Positions 1-6,071 of a DNA stretch of 6,511 nt are shown piece by piece. The stretch covers positions 1 to 6,511 of the forward strand of contig JAKJAE010000161.1 of the NCBI GenBank assembly GCA_022707665.1, in the 5' to 3' direction. How positions within the stretch are numbered: the stretch's first letter is position 1; every line of letters starts with the position of its first letter. The position numbers were made by a program, and so were the translations under genes. Source of the stretch: Chloroflexota bacterium (GTDB lineage: Bacteria > Chloroflexota > Anaerolineae > B4-G1 > SLSP01). The notes beneath the pieces are model-generated. The model did no database searches and was not told the origin of the DNA. It saw only the letters and a program-made list of their open reading frames with translations.

Positions 1-1
1 T

Positions 2-538
2 ATCGAGCTTCTCAAGACCCATCGACGAGTCGAGTCGGCACTGGGGTTAGAAGTTGCGGCTGACATGGGCGATTCACTGACCCGCCTGACCATCAGCCGC
101 CTGGCCCTGCGGGCGGTCCGGAAGGCGCTGGAGCCGCGGGGATTTGACATTGACGACGTGGGCATCAGTGGATCGATCGAGCCGCTGAGTCACGGTGTGA
201 CCGAGCAACGCGTTGAGGCCTGGAAGTCCCGATTCGTGGCCAAGGTCGTGGACTGGCAAGCAGAGCTCGAACGGAAGCGGGCGTTGGCACAGAGCAAGAT
301 CCGACAGGAGGCCCGTGAGAAGCTGCTATCCGAGATGATCGAGGAAGCGAGCCGGCGCCTGATCGCGACGGACAGCGATGCGCAGCGCGATTTCATCGCC
401 TACACGATGCTCAGCAGCCTGATTCGGATGGCAGCAAACCCTGAGGTGCAGCATATGCTGCCTGAGTCAGCCCTCCCCACGCTCAAACACCTGTATGAGC
501 AGGTCAGCGATCTGGCCGAGTTGGAGGACGAGCCTTGA
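2..538 (+). CDS. SPFH/Band-7-type protein, C-terminal part (5' truncated by window edge)
   Basis: The frame is open from the left edge to TGA at 536-538, giving 178 visible residues; the ATG at 65 is internal, because the reading frame runs uninterrupted before it. The visible part reads like the end of an SPFH domain (a segment with EPRGFDIDDVGISG, then TEQRVEAWKSRF) followed by a charged, probably coiled-coil helix rich in E/K/R/A (WQAELERKRALAQSKIRQEA) and a helical C-terminus. SPFH proteins oligomerise on membranes as scaffolds, often around proteases or transport machinery; any specific role here is unknown. The downstream gene carries a related C-terminal half (RGVMVERLELG, then a W/F-rich helix and a coiled coil), so the two look like paralogues encoded in tandem. 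The stop overlaps the next gene's TTG start by 4 bp, suggesting translational coupling. The family call is moderate because the N-terminal core is outside the window. Confidence 0.6.
   Translation: MELLKTHRRVESALGLEVAADMGDSLTRLTISRLALRAVRKALEPRGFDIDDVGISGSIEPLSHGVTEQRVEAWKSRFVAKVVDWQAELERKRALAQSKIRQEAREKLLSEMIEEASRRLIATDSDAQRDFIAYTMLSSLIRMAANPEVQHMLPESALPTLKHLYEQVSDLAELEDEP
523..527 (+). promoter_or_regulatory. Shine-Dalgarno that fixes a TTG start
   Basis: GGAGG lies inside the end of the upstream SPFH gene, 7 nt before TTG at 535. It supports the non-ATG start, which shares the bases TTGA with the upstream stop codon. Confidence 0.7.
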
Positions 539-1917
539 GCCCAACGAAGCTGCTGATCCCCCTTATCGTGGGTGCTTTTTTTCTCGCGTATGCTGCCTCG
601 CTGCCGCTCGCGCTGTGGAATGATCCGACTGCCATTGTCACGCGAGCTGATCAGATCAACTTCTTCATCCTGGTCGGTGGGTTTGGACTTGCTCTAGCTG
701 CTTCGGTTGTGCACGTCCTGAGGGCCTTGCAGCAGTACCTTCAAGCCTTACATGACCTGGCACCGGAGGATGCGAACGATCTTGCGACGCAGCTTGTCTT
801 CGGCGGTGAGACACTGGCTGGTGCGTCGGTCCTGCGGGTGCAATCCGGGCGCGTGGACCTGGACGGGCCTCCTATCGTCCACAAGGTCGGCGGACCGGCA
901 AGGCTGAGCGTAGATCTTAACAACGCCGTCGTGACCAGTCGTCTGGGAGTGCTGCACAGGGTCCTGGGTGCCGGGCTTCACGTCCTGCAGCCCTACGAGC
1001 GGGTATGGGAGGTGGTTGACCTGCGCCCGCAGCGCCGTACGGTGGTCGTGGACTTTGTGACGCGCGATGGTATTCCCGCAACGTGCCAGGCGAGCGTCGT
1101 CTGTAGGGTGGCACCTCCTGGCCATGCTGCCGTTACGAATGATGAGCTCCGCGCAGCAGGGGCCACGGTGACCGGGAGGGTATCGCCAGCGGGGTCGCCC
1201 TTCGCCTTTGATGAGGATGCCGTGCTGAAGGTGGCAACGGCGAAAGCGGTGCGCGGGCTCGAAGGTAGCAATCGCATCGCGGACTGGGTGACAAGGATGG
1301 CCAGTGATGTGCTGGAACGCGTCGTGCGCGACAGGCTGGAGCTCTATCGTCTCGACGAATTCCTCAATCCGCAGTACTGGTTGGGCAGTGAGGAAGGACC
1401 TCCGCGGACGGCGGCAGTTCCACGGTTTGTAGCCGACCTGGAGGTCGAAATTGGACGGCTTGTGAAAGCGGAGGCCAGAAGCCGCGGGGTGATGGTGGAG
1501 CGTCTCGAGTTGGGCACCGTCCGCCCGACCGAGGCGGCCATCTCACGCCAGTGGCTCGAGTTCTGGCAGGCCAAGTTGCAGACAGGCATTGACCGCTACA
1601 CGATGGAGGCCGAGTCCGCCAACGAGCAGTTGGCTGAGAGCGCCAGGTTCGAAGCGCAAGTGGCGTTTGTCAATCGCATGCTCGAGGAGGTGCAGCGGCT
1701 GCGCACCGCCGGACTGACGATACCGCCTCAGTTGGTGATTGCGAGTTTCGTCGAAGTGCTCCAATCGATGTCGGAGAGCAACCCGGCGGCCCAGCAGATG
1801 CTGTTGCAGCAGGCCGACAGTCTGTTGCATATAGTGAAAGGTATCCGAGACCAGGGATCTTCTTCCACACCTCGAGGTGACGCACCCCAGTTGCCGCTGC
1901 ACCCCGATGCGTCATAG
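535..1917 (+). CDS. Membrane-anchored SPFH/Band-7 domain protein
   Basis: This is a 460-residue protein starting at TTG 535, chosen for the GGAGG 7 nt upstream and the TTGA overlap with the preceding gene. Two hydrophobic segments at about residues 6-28 and 41-65 predict an N-terminal membrane hairpin. A typical SPFH core follows from about residue 119: a VGGPARLSVDLNNAVV lead-in, SRLGVLHRVLGAGLHVLQP (matching the family pattern of a G-x-x-x-R-V-L-G-x-G-x-H stretch ending in P), VVDLRPQ, then TRDGIPATCQASVVCRV. The C-terminal part (about 330-450) is helical and probably coiled-coil, rich in E/A/Q. Known family members form membrane-bound oligomeric rings or scaffolds; the partner here is unknown, though the neighbouring SPFH paralogue is an obvious candidate for co-assembly (inference). 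No protease or enzyme domain is visible. The tail after residue 445 is low complexity, rich in S, P and D. Confidence 0.8.
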   Translation: MSPTKLLIPLIVGAFFLAYAASLPLALWNDPTAIVTRADQINFFILVGGFGLALAASVVHVLRALQQYLQALHDLAPEDANDLATQLVFGGETLAGASVLRVQSGRVDLDGPPIVHKVGGPARLSVDLNNAVVTSRLGVLHRVLGAGLHVLQPYERVWEVVDLRPQRRTVVVDFVTRDGIPATCQASVVCRVAPPGHAAVTNDELRAAGATVTGRVSPAGSPFAFDEDAVLKVATAKAVRGLEGSNRIADWVTRMASDVLERVVRDRLELYRLDEFLNPQYWLGSEEGPPRTAAVPRFVADLEVEIGRLVKAEARSRGVMVERLELGTVRPTEAAISRQWLEFWQAKLQTGIDRYTMEAESANEQLAESARFEAQVAFVNRMLEEVQRLRTAGLTIPPQLVIASFVEVLQSMSESNPAAQQMLLQQADSLLHIVKGIRDQGSSSTPRGDAPQLPLHPDAS

Positions 1918-1929
1918 GTGTTCTCCTTG

Positions 1930-2877
1930 ATGCGTTGGATTTCGCTGCCTGACGAGCTATCGCTGTCCCGTCTGCTGGATGTGCGTGATGTCATCCGGCC
2001 CAACCGTGATGCTCTGGGAGTGGCTCTGCAGCAGTTGCAGGAAGGCCGTCCCGATCTCGCTCTGCTGACCGCGGGGCGAGCTTTCGGCCAGGCCAAACAT
2101 CTGCGCGATCGCCATGGACAGGCGCTGGCCCTGCTCTGTCAGGCTGAGGCCTATCGTTGCCTTGGGCGATGGGAGGAGGGCCTGGACGCGATTCGAACAG
2201 CGCTCCACTGGCTGGAGCTTCAGGTTGCTGCGGTCGCACACTACAACGAAGCTATCGCAGTCTACGTAGAGGGGGTGATCCACTTCACGCTTGGGGCCAG
2301 AGAGCGTATGGTGGAGACGTTCGCCTATGCCCAGCACGTACTGGGGGAGAGCGAGCGCCACTGGAGTTTCGAGCATAACGACGCACGATCCTCGGATTGT
2401 CGCAATGTGGTCGGTTGGATAGGTGACCTTCTGGACGTTCAGAAGGCGTTGTCCAGCCCTGGGTTGACGGCCGTTCTGCCGGTCTATACCGCCGCAGAGG
2501 GCGGCCTGGTCAGAACTGGCGCGGTTGCCGTTGAGAGTGTTCGAGCTACACTACCCTCCGAAGTTCTTTCACGCTACCTTCCTCTGGATCTCCAGCCTGG
2601 GCAAACGGGTGATTGCGGCTTCCCGTACCTCAATCCAGCGTCACGGTATGTGGCTGTACAAACCGCCACGCGTGACACGGCGCCCGGGGAGGGGGATGCG
2701 TACCTTGTGATCGTTGAACGGGAGGCAGCGGGATCGATCGCCGGTAGACGATTCGCGCTGGCTGGTGAATCGCCATCAACCGGCGGCGAGGGCGCTGAGG
2801 TGCTCCTGGAGCGCCTGAAGGATCTGGGGATACCTCGAGCCGTGATTCGAAGGGGGAGGACTGATGAGCGATCATGA
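1930..2877 (+). CDS. TPR-like protein with beta-rich C-terminal domain, function unknown
   Basis: The frame is open from GTG 1918, directly after the upstream TAG, but I prefer ATG 1930: TAGGTG at 1915-1920 is a fair Shine-Dalgarno 9 nt before it, while GTG 1918 has none. That gives 315 residues (319 from GTG). Numbered from the GTG, residues about 35-145 are helical with TPR-like spacing of A, G, L, W and Y (for example GQALALLCQAEAYRCLGRWEEGLDAI). Residues about 186-283 are richer in beta formers: VLPVYTAAEGG, then RYVAVQTATRDTAPGEGDAYLVIVE. This half resembles, faintly, the LexA/S24 peptidase fold (GDSM...DGDYVLV) but lacks the nucleophilic serine, so I do not call a peptidase. The position right after two SPFH genes suggests an accessory or adaptor role in a membrane complex (inference). 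There is no signal peptide or obvious membrane segment, so it is probably cytosolic. The 3' end overlaps the kinase gene by 14 bp. Confidence 0.65.
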   Translation: MRWISLPDELSLSRLLDVRDVIRPNRDALGVALQQLQEGRPDLALLTAGRAFGQAKHLRDRHGQALALLCQAEAYRCLGRWEEGLDAIRTALHWLELQVAAVAHYNEAIAVYVEGVIHFTLGARERMVETFAYAQHVLGESERHWSFEHNDARSSDCRNVVGWIGDLLDVQKALSSPGLTAVLPVYTAAEGGLVRTGAVAVESVRATLPSEVLSRYLPLDLQPGQTGDCGFPYLNPASRYVAVQTATRDTAPGEGDAYLVIVEREAAGSIAGRRFALAGESPSTGGEGAEVLLERLKDLGIPRAVIRRGRTDERS

Positions 2878-3799
2878 GCATCGCGTGCTGGTCGTTGGGG
2901 CAGCCGGACTGGACTTGAAGGTTCGCCCGCGCACTGCCGAGGTTGCCTTAGGGCGCTCCAACCCCGGCGAGATTCGCTGGGGTTGGGGAGGCGTAGCCCG
3001 CAACATGGCCGAAAACCTGGCGCGTTTGGGCACTGAAGTACAACTGATCACGGCAGTGGGCGACGACTGGTGGGGACGGGCACTCCTCCGAAGGCTTGGC
3101 GAACTGGGGATTGGCACCGAAGGGTGTCTTGTCGTAGAAGGTCAGCCGACATCGTCCTACGTTGCCGTCTACAACCGAGCACGCGAGTTGCAGGTTGCTT
3201 TCGACGCTATGGGCATCATCGAGTCGATCACGCCGGGGCACCTGAACCGCTTGCGACGGTTGGTGCGCGAGGCGGACATCGTCTGCATTGACGCCAATCC
3301 ATCGCCGGGTGCGCTGAAGACCCTGTTCCGTTTGACGCAGCTGTACGACGTTCCTGTATGCGTGGATCCCACTGCAGCCTTGTTGGCAGGGAAGTTGCGC
3401 CCCTATCTGCCAGCCATTACGGCGATCACCCCGGGCCGCGACGAGGCAGAGGCTTTGCTGGGAACGACGCTGGGAGATGATGCAGCGATTCAGGCTGCGG
3501 CGCGCAGCCTGGTGCAGGAAGGTGTGGAGTTGGCTGCGATCATGTTGGGCGCAGAAGGGCTCTGCTATGCAACGTCTGAGGAGAGTGGGCACATCGCGGC
3601 ATTCCCCGCAGAGGTGCTGGATCCCAGCGGAGCTGGCGATGCACTGACTGCCGCCGTCGCCTACGGACTGCTCGAGGGCGTCTCTCCTGAGGAGGCCGTA
3701 CGCCTGGGTATGGCTGCTGCTGCACAGACCGTGATGTGCCGTGAGAACGTTTGCGCGACTCTGAGCCCTGAGTCCTTGTACGAACGTCTCGTTATGTAG
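2864..3799 (+). CDS. psuK: PfkB-family kinase, probably pseudouridine kinase-like
   Basis: This 311-residue ribokinase-fold protein is close to the usual PsuK length. It shows an N-terminal VLVVGAAGLDLKV strand, SNPGEI at 32-37, the substrate-side GGVARN at 42-47, AVGDDWWG at 64-71, TSSY at 96-99, VDPT at 167-170, and the C-terminal PfkB signature DPSGAGDA at 253-260, with D259 as the expected catalytic base. SNPG...GGVARNMAENLARLG and the TSSY segment match what I remember of E. coli PsuK (YeiC), which phosphorylates pseudouridine to its 5'-phosphate. The usual NxxE magnesium/phosphate motif reads G191-R-D-E194, so the Asn is replaced. The start is ATG 2864, with GGAGG 4 nt upstream, and overlaps the previous gene by 14 bp. 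No psuG glycosidase is in the window, so the substrate is not proven; another nucleoside or sugar kinase remains possible. The PfkB family is near certain; the psuK assignment is moderate. Confidence 0.72.
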   Translation: MSDHEHRVLVVGAAGLDLKVRPRTAEVALGRSNPGEIRWGWGGVARNMAENLARLGTEVQLITAVGDDWWGRALLRRLGELGIGTEGCLVVEGQPTSSYVAVYNRARELQVAFDAMGIIESITPGHLNRLRRLVREADIVCIDANPSPGALKTLFRLTQLYDVPVCVDPTAALLAGKLRPYLPAITAITPGRDEAEALLGTTLGDDAAIQAAARSLVQEGVELAAIMLGAEGLCYATSEESGHIAAFPAEVLDPSGAGDALTAAVAYGLLEGVSPEEAVRLGMAAAAQTVMCRENVCATLSPESLYERLVM

Positions 3800-3834
3800 A
3801 GTAAGTACCAGATGGCCTGCACTGGGCCAATCGT

Positions 3835-3841
3835 GAGGTGA
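3835..3841 (+). promoter_or_regulatory. Shine-Dalgarno of the dehydrogenase gene
   Basis: GAGGTGA lies 10 nt before ATG 3852 and supports that start. The 52-bp gap before it also contains a weak 5-bp hairpin (TGGCC 3813-3817 with GGCCA 3825-3829) without a T run. I see no convincing promoter or terminator in the gap, so read-through from the kinase gene is likely. Confidence 0.6.
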
Positions 3842-3851
3842 CTAACACACT

Positions 3852-4841
3852 ATGCGAGCTCTGACAATTCACAAGCCTAACAGTGTTAGTGTCGTTGAAG
3901 TTCCGATGCCGGCTCCAAATCCCGAGGAAGTCATGGTCAAGGTCGCTGCTTGTGGCATTTGCGGCACCGACGTCCACATTCTGCGAGGCGAGTACCTTGG
4001 CGAGTATCCCGTGATCCCCGGGCACGAGTTTGCCGGTGAGGTTGTCGCCGTTGGAGAACGGGTCAGCCGGTTCCGGGCCGGGGATCGTGTTGCGGTGGAG
4101 CCGAACATTGCGTGCGACAACTGCTATAACTGTCTCAACAACCGCCAGAACTTCTGCCTGAACTGGCAAGCAGTGGGTGTCACGCGCCCGGGCGGTATGG
4201 CCGAGTACGTAGTCGCACCGGAGAAGGCCGTCTTCGACATTGGAACGCTCGCCTACGACGAGGCGGCGTTTGTCGAGCCACTGTCGTGTGTTGTTCACGG
4301 CATCGAGCGAGCCGGGATTCGGATCGGCGATCGCATCGTCATCCTGGGCGCCGGGCCTATCGGCTTGCTACTCTTGCAGGTCGCCCTGAGCCGTGGAGCA
4401 ACCGACATCACCGTTCTGGAACGACAGGCAGCGCGACTCGACCTCGCGAAGGCGTACGGGGCTCGGAGGGGTGTTAGCGATCTGAGTGATCTCACACCTT
4501 CAGGCTACGATGTAGTCATCGATGCGACGGGTGCGCCCAAGGTCATGGCTGCAACGGTAGCCCTGGCGCGTGGTGGGGGCACTGTGTTACTTTTCGGTGT
4601 GCCGCCGCGCGGCAGCGCCTTGACGCTGGATGCCTTTGAGATTTTCGAGAAAGGTCTGACGTTGCGCTCTTCGTTCACCTCGCTACGCAACTCAACCCAG
4701 GCTATTGCGCTCCTGCAATCGGGAGTGGTCAGGGTGAACGACCTTGTTTCACACCGGCTGCCTCTTGAGGGGTTTGAGCGGGGCGTCGCGATGATCGAGC
4801 AGGGTCTGGATGGTGTCAAGAAAGTACTCCTCGTCCCCTGA
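3852..4841 (+). CDS. Zinc-dependent medium-chain alcohol/polyol dehydrogenase
   Basis: A complete 329-residue member of the medium-chain dehydrogenase/reductase family, cytosolic, expected to oxidise an alcohol or polyol with NAD(P)+. Catalytic zinc ligands fit C37 (in CGICGTDVH), H58-E59 (GHEFAG) and E142 (VEP). The structural zinc ligands are C88, C91, C94 and C102. The Rossmann fold carries GAGPIG at 166-171, and the acidic E190 at the end of the next strand favours NAD over NADP (family rule, inferred). The overall pattern is that of sorbitol/threonine/2,3-butanediol-type dehydrogenases; the substrate cannot be read from the sequence. It follows the PfkB kinase by 52 bp on the same strand, so the two may act on related carbohydrate substrates, but nothing here proves it. 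The stop is only 12 nt upstream of the his promoter, and no terminator separates them. Confidence 0.9.
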   Translation: MRALTIHKPNSVSVVEVPMPAPNPEEVMVKVAACGICGTDVHILRGEYLGEYPVIPGHEFAGEVVAVGERVSRFRAGDRVAVEPNIACDNCYNCLNNRQNFCLNWQAVGVTRPGGMAEYVVAPEKAVFDIGTLAYDEAAFVEPLSCVVHGIERAGIRIGDRIVILGAGPIGLLLLQVALSRGATDITVLERQAARLDLAKAYGARRGVSDLSDLTPSGYDVVIDATGAPKVMAATVALARGGGTVLLFGVPPRGSALTLDAFEIFEKGLTLRSSFTSLRNSTQAIALLQSGVVRVNDLVSHRLPLEGFERGVAMIEQGLDGVKKVLLVP

Positions 4842-4853
4842 TTCGGTCGCGCA

Positions 4854-4881
4854 TTGACAAGCGTGGCAACTGTGGTATTGT
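4854..4881 (+). promoter_or_regulatory. Sigma70-type promoter of the his operon
   Basis: A perfect -35 TTGACA (4854-4859) is followed after 16 bp by TATTGT (4876-4881), with an extended -10 TG at 4873-4874. The predicted transcription start is about 4888-4889. It sits 12 bp after the dehydrogenase stop and directs transcription into the his leader. ATTGTG occurs twice, 9 bp apart (4877-4882 and 4886-4891); I cannot tell whether that is an operator or chance. Confidence 0.7.
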
Positions 4882-4900
4882 GTTGATTGTGAATACAGGT

Positions 4901-4984
4901 ATGCAGGCTCTCCACATGCATCATGCGAAGCGAACGCCGCCCGATTCGGGAGGTGTGGTTTCGCTTGCATCTAGTGGGACCTAG
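4901..4984 (+). CDS. hisL: Putative his leader peptide (27 codons)
   Basis: A short ORF from ATG 4901 to TAG 4982-4984 encodes a peptide beginning MQALHMHHAKR. Three of residues 5-8 are histidine (codons CAC 4913, CAT 4919, CAT 4922), just before the first arm of a helix that competes with the antiterminator. This is the arrangement expected of a ribosome-stalling histidine leader. Weak points: the His run is shorter than in the enteric HisL, and there is no good Shine-Dalgarno (AGG ends 1 nt before the ATG). In-frame TTG 4883 and GTG 4889 lie at about the predicted transcription start, so leaderless translation from GTG 4889 is possible. The stop falls after the second helix arm rather than within the first; a ribosome reaching it would cover the second arm and favour the terminator. 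Function is inferred from position and codon content. Confidence 0.5.
   Translation: MQALHMHHAKRTPPDSGGVVSLASSGT
4923..4970 (+). promoter_or_regulatory. Leader helix 1:2 of the his attenuator (anti-antiterminator)
   Basis: ATGC plus AAGCGAA (4923-4926, 4928-4934) can pair with TTCGCTT plus GCAT (4960-4966, 4967-4970), giving 11 base pairs with one bulged G at 4927. A smaller hairpin, CCCG-ATT-CGGG (4940-4950), sits inside it. The second arm can instead pair with 5004-5012: TTGCAT (4965-4970) with ATGCGA (5004-5009), or GGTT-t-CGC (4957-4964) with GCGAACC (5006-5012). ATGCGAA is present both at 4923-4929 and at 5004-5010, so two copies compete for the same partner. Pairings were worked out by hand without energy calculation. 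Confidence 0.55.
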
Positions 4985-5008
4985 CCTGGTTCAGACAAAG
5001 AGAATGCG

Positions 5009-5042
5009 AACCCCCCGGATCGATCCGGGGGGTTTTGTATTA
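5009..5042 (+). terminator. Intrinsic terminator/attenuator upstream of hisG
   Basis: A perfect 26-nt palindrome (5009-5034) gives an 11-bp stem, AACCCCCCGGA with TCCGGGGGGTT, closed by a TCGA loop and followed by TTTTGTATTA. It lies between the his promoter and hisG, with the hisG Shine-Dalgarno a few bases after it, so it must be conditionally bypassed for hisG expression. Its 5' arm shares bases 5009-5012 with the alternative pairing to 4957-4970, which makes it an attenuator rather than a simple end of the dehydrogenase transcript. Confidence 0.85.
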
Positions 5043-5045
5043 CCC

Positions 5046-5052
5046 AAGGAGG
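5046..5052 (+). promoter_or_regulatory. hisG Shine-Dalgarno
   Basis: AAGGAGG ends 5 nt before ATG 5058. It fixes the hisG start at 5058 and rules out the in-frame ATG at 4923, which would translate through the leader helices and terminator. Confidence 0.85.
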
Positions 5053-5057
5053 CAACA

Positions 5058-6071
5058 ATGCTCGAACGTGACGAGATCCGGATATCTTTGCCCAGCAAGG
5101 GAAGGTTGGCCGAGGAGGCGGTGGAGTTCATGGCGGCGTGCGGGCTGAAGGTGCATAAGCCCAATCCTCGCCAGTACGCTGCAGCGATCCCGGCTCTTCC
5201 TGGTTTGACGGTGCTCTTTCAGCGTCCGACCGACATCGTTATCAGCGTGCGCGACGGCAGCGTCGATTTCGGCATTACGGGCCTCGACGTCACCAAGGAA
5301 CATGGTGGCACACAGGACGAGATCCTGGTCCTGCACGAGGCCCTGGGATTTGGGGGGTGTCGGCTGGCCGTGGCGGTTCCGGAATCGTGGACGGCGGTCA
5401 GGTCCGTGGCTGATCTGGCGCAAGAAGCTCGGTCCTGGAAGCGCCCGCTGCGTGTGGCAACGCAGTTCACCCATCTGGCGCAGGACTTCCTCACTGCGAA
5501 CGGCGTTGAGCCGTTTGAGTTGGTGTATGCCGAGGGAACGCTGGAGGTGGCACCGACGATTGGCTATGCTGACTGTATCGTCGATCTGGTGTCGTCGGGC
5601 CAGACACTACAGGACAACCGGCTGCGCGCCCTGGAGGGAGGCGTCATCCTCCGCTCGCAGGCAGTGCTCATCGCCAACCGCGCGGCGCTCAGTCGCCGGA
5701 GCGAGGTTCTGGGCATCGCCCGGACGCTTCTGGAGTTCACGGAAGCACATCTACGTGCACAGGATCACCTGATGATTGTCGCGAACATGCGTGGGGAGTC
5801 ACCGCATGCGATCGCGTCGCGGATGCTTGGCGAGCGTGTCCTCGGTGGGTTGCAGGGACCCACGATCGCTCCGGTACTCGTCGCCGACGGCAACCCAAAC
5901 TGGTACGCCGTGCAGATCGTCGTACGGCGCGATGCCCTGATCGAAGCGATTGCGGAGTTGCGTGCGATCGGTGGTAGCGGCGTCGTGGTGACGCCTGTGA
6001 CTTACATCTTTGAGGAGGAGCCCGATCGCTATAGGGCGATGATGGCTGCGGTACAGGAGGTGTCACAATGA
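5058..6071 (+). CDS. hisG: ATP phosphoribosyltransferase (HisG, long form)
   Basis: This enzyme catalyses the first step of histidine synthesis, ATP + PRPP to phosphoribosyl-ATP, in the cytosol. The protein has 337 residues from ATG 5058, chosen for AAGGAGG 5 nt upstream. Family marks are SLPSKGRL at 10-17, GITGLD at 72-77, an EVAPTIGYADCIVDLV segment at about 163-178, and the PRPP-binding loop around DLVSSGQTLQDN (176-187). After about residue 230 comes the C-terminal ACT-like regulatory domain of the long form, which in the family binds histidine for feedback inhibition, so no HisZ partner should be needed. It is longer than the typical long HisG (about 285-300), mostly through a 20-odd residue tail after TPVTYIF. 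The stop overlaps the hisD start as ATGA. Expression is probably controlled by the attenuator upstream. Confidence 0.95.
   Translation: MLERDEIRISLPSKGRLAEEAVEFMAACGLKVHKPNPRQYAAAIPALPGLTVLFQRPTDIVISVRDGSVDFGITGLDVTKEHGGTQDEILVLHEALGFGGCRLAVAVPESWTAVRSVADLAQEARSWKRPLRVATQFTHLAQDFLTANGVEPFELVYAEGTLEVAPTIGYADCIVDLVSSGQTLQDNRLRALEGGVILRSQAVLIANRAALSRRSEVLGIARTLLEFTEAHLRAQDHLMIVANMRGESPHAIASRMLGERVLGGLQGPTIAPVLVADGNPNWYAVQIVVRRDALIEAIAELRAIGGSGVVVTPVTYIFEEEPDRYRAMMAAVQEVSQ
6055..6062 (+). promoter_or_regulatory. hisD Shine-Dalgarno inside hisG
   Basis: AGGAGGTG lies within the last codons of hisG, 5 nt before ATG 6068. It supports the ATGA overlapping start and independent or coupled initiation of hisD. 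Confidence 0.8.

Noticed and set aside
65..67. ATG 65 as the true start of the first gene
   Set aside because: The same frame is open back to the window edge with plausible protein sequence, and no Shine-Dalgarno precedes it (GTTGCGGCTGAC), so the gene most likely begins upstream.
748..1125. Long minus-strand open frames across the SPFH, kinase and his genes
   Set aside because: They lie opposite well-supported genes, have arginine/proline/serine-rich low-complexity translations typical of GC-rich antisense frames, and show no family motifs.
1918..1920. GTG 1918 as start of the TPR gene
   Set aside because: No Shine-Dalgarno lies upstream, and TAGGTG including this codon works better as the ribosome binding site for ATG 1930. 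The choice changes only four residues.
3813..3829. Hairpin TGGCC/GGCCA between kinase and dehydrogenase genes as a terminator
   Set aside because: The stem is only 5 bp with a 7-nt loop and no following T run; too weak to call.
4923..5057. N-terminal extension of hisG from ATG 4923
   Set aside because: The extension would be translated through the leader helices and the terminator, has no Shine-Dalgarno, and has no HisG similarity; ATG 5058 has AAGGAGG at ideal spacing and the family's N-terminus follows it at once.
5302..5772. Alternative + strand 156-codon frame inside hisG
   Set aside because: It is a tryptophan/arginine/serine-rich shifted translation of the strongly supported hisG and has no recognisable domain.
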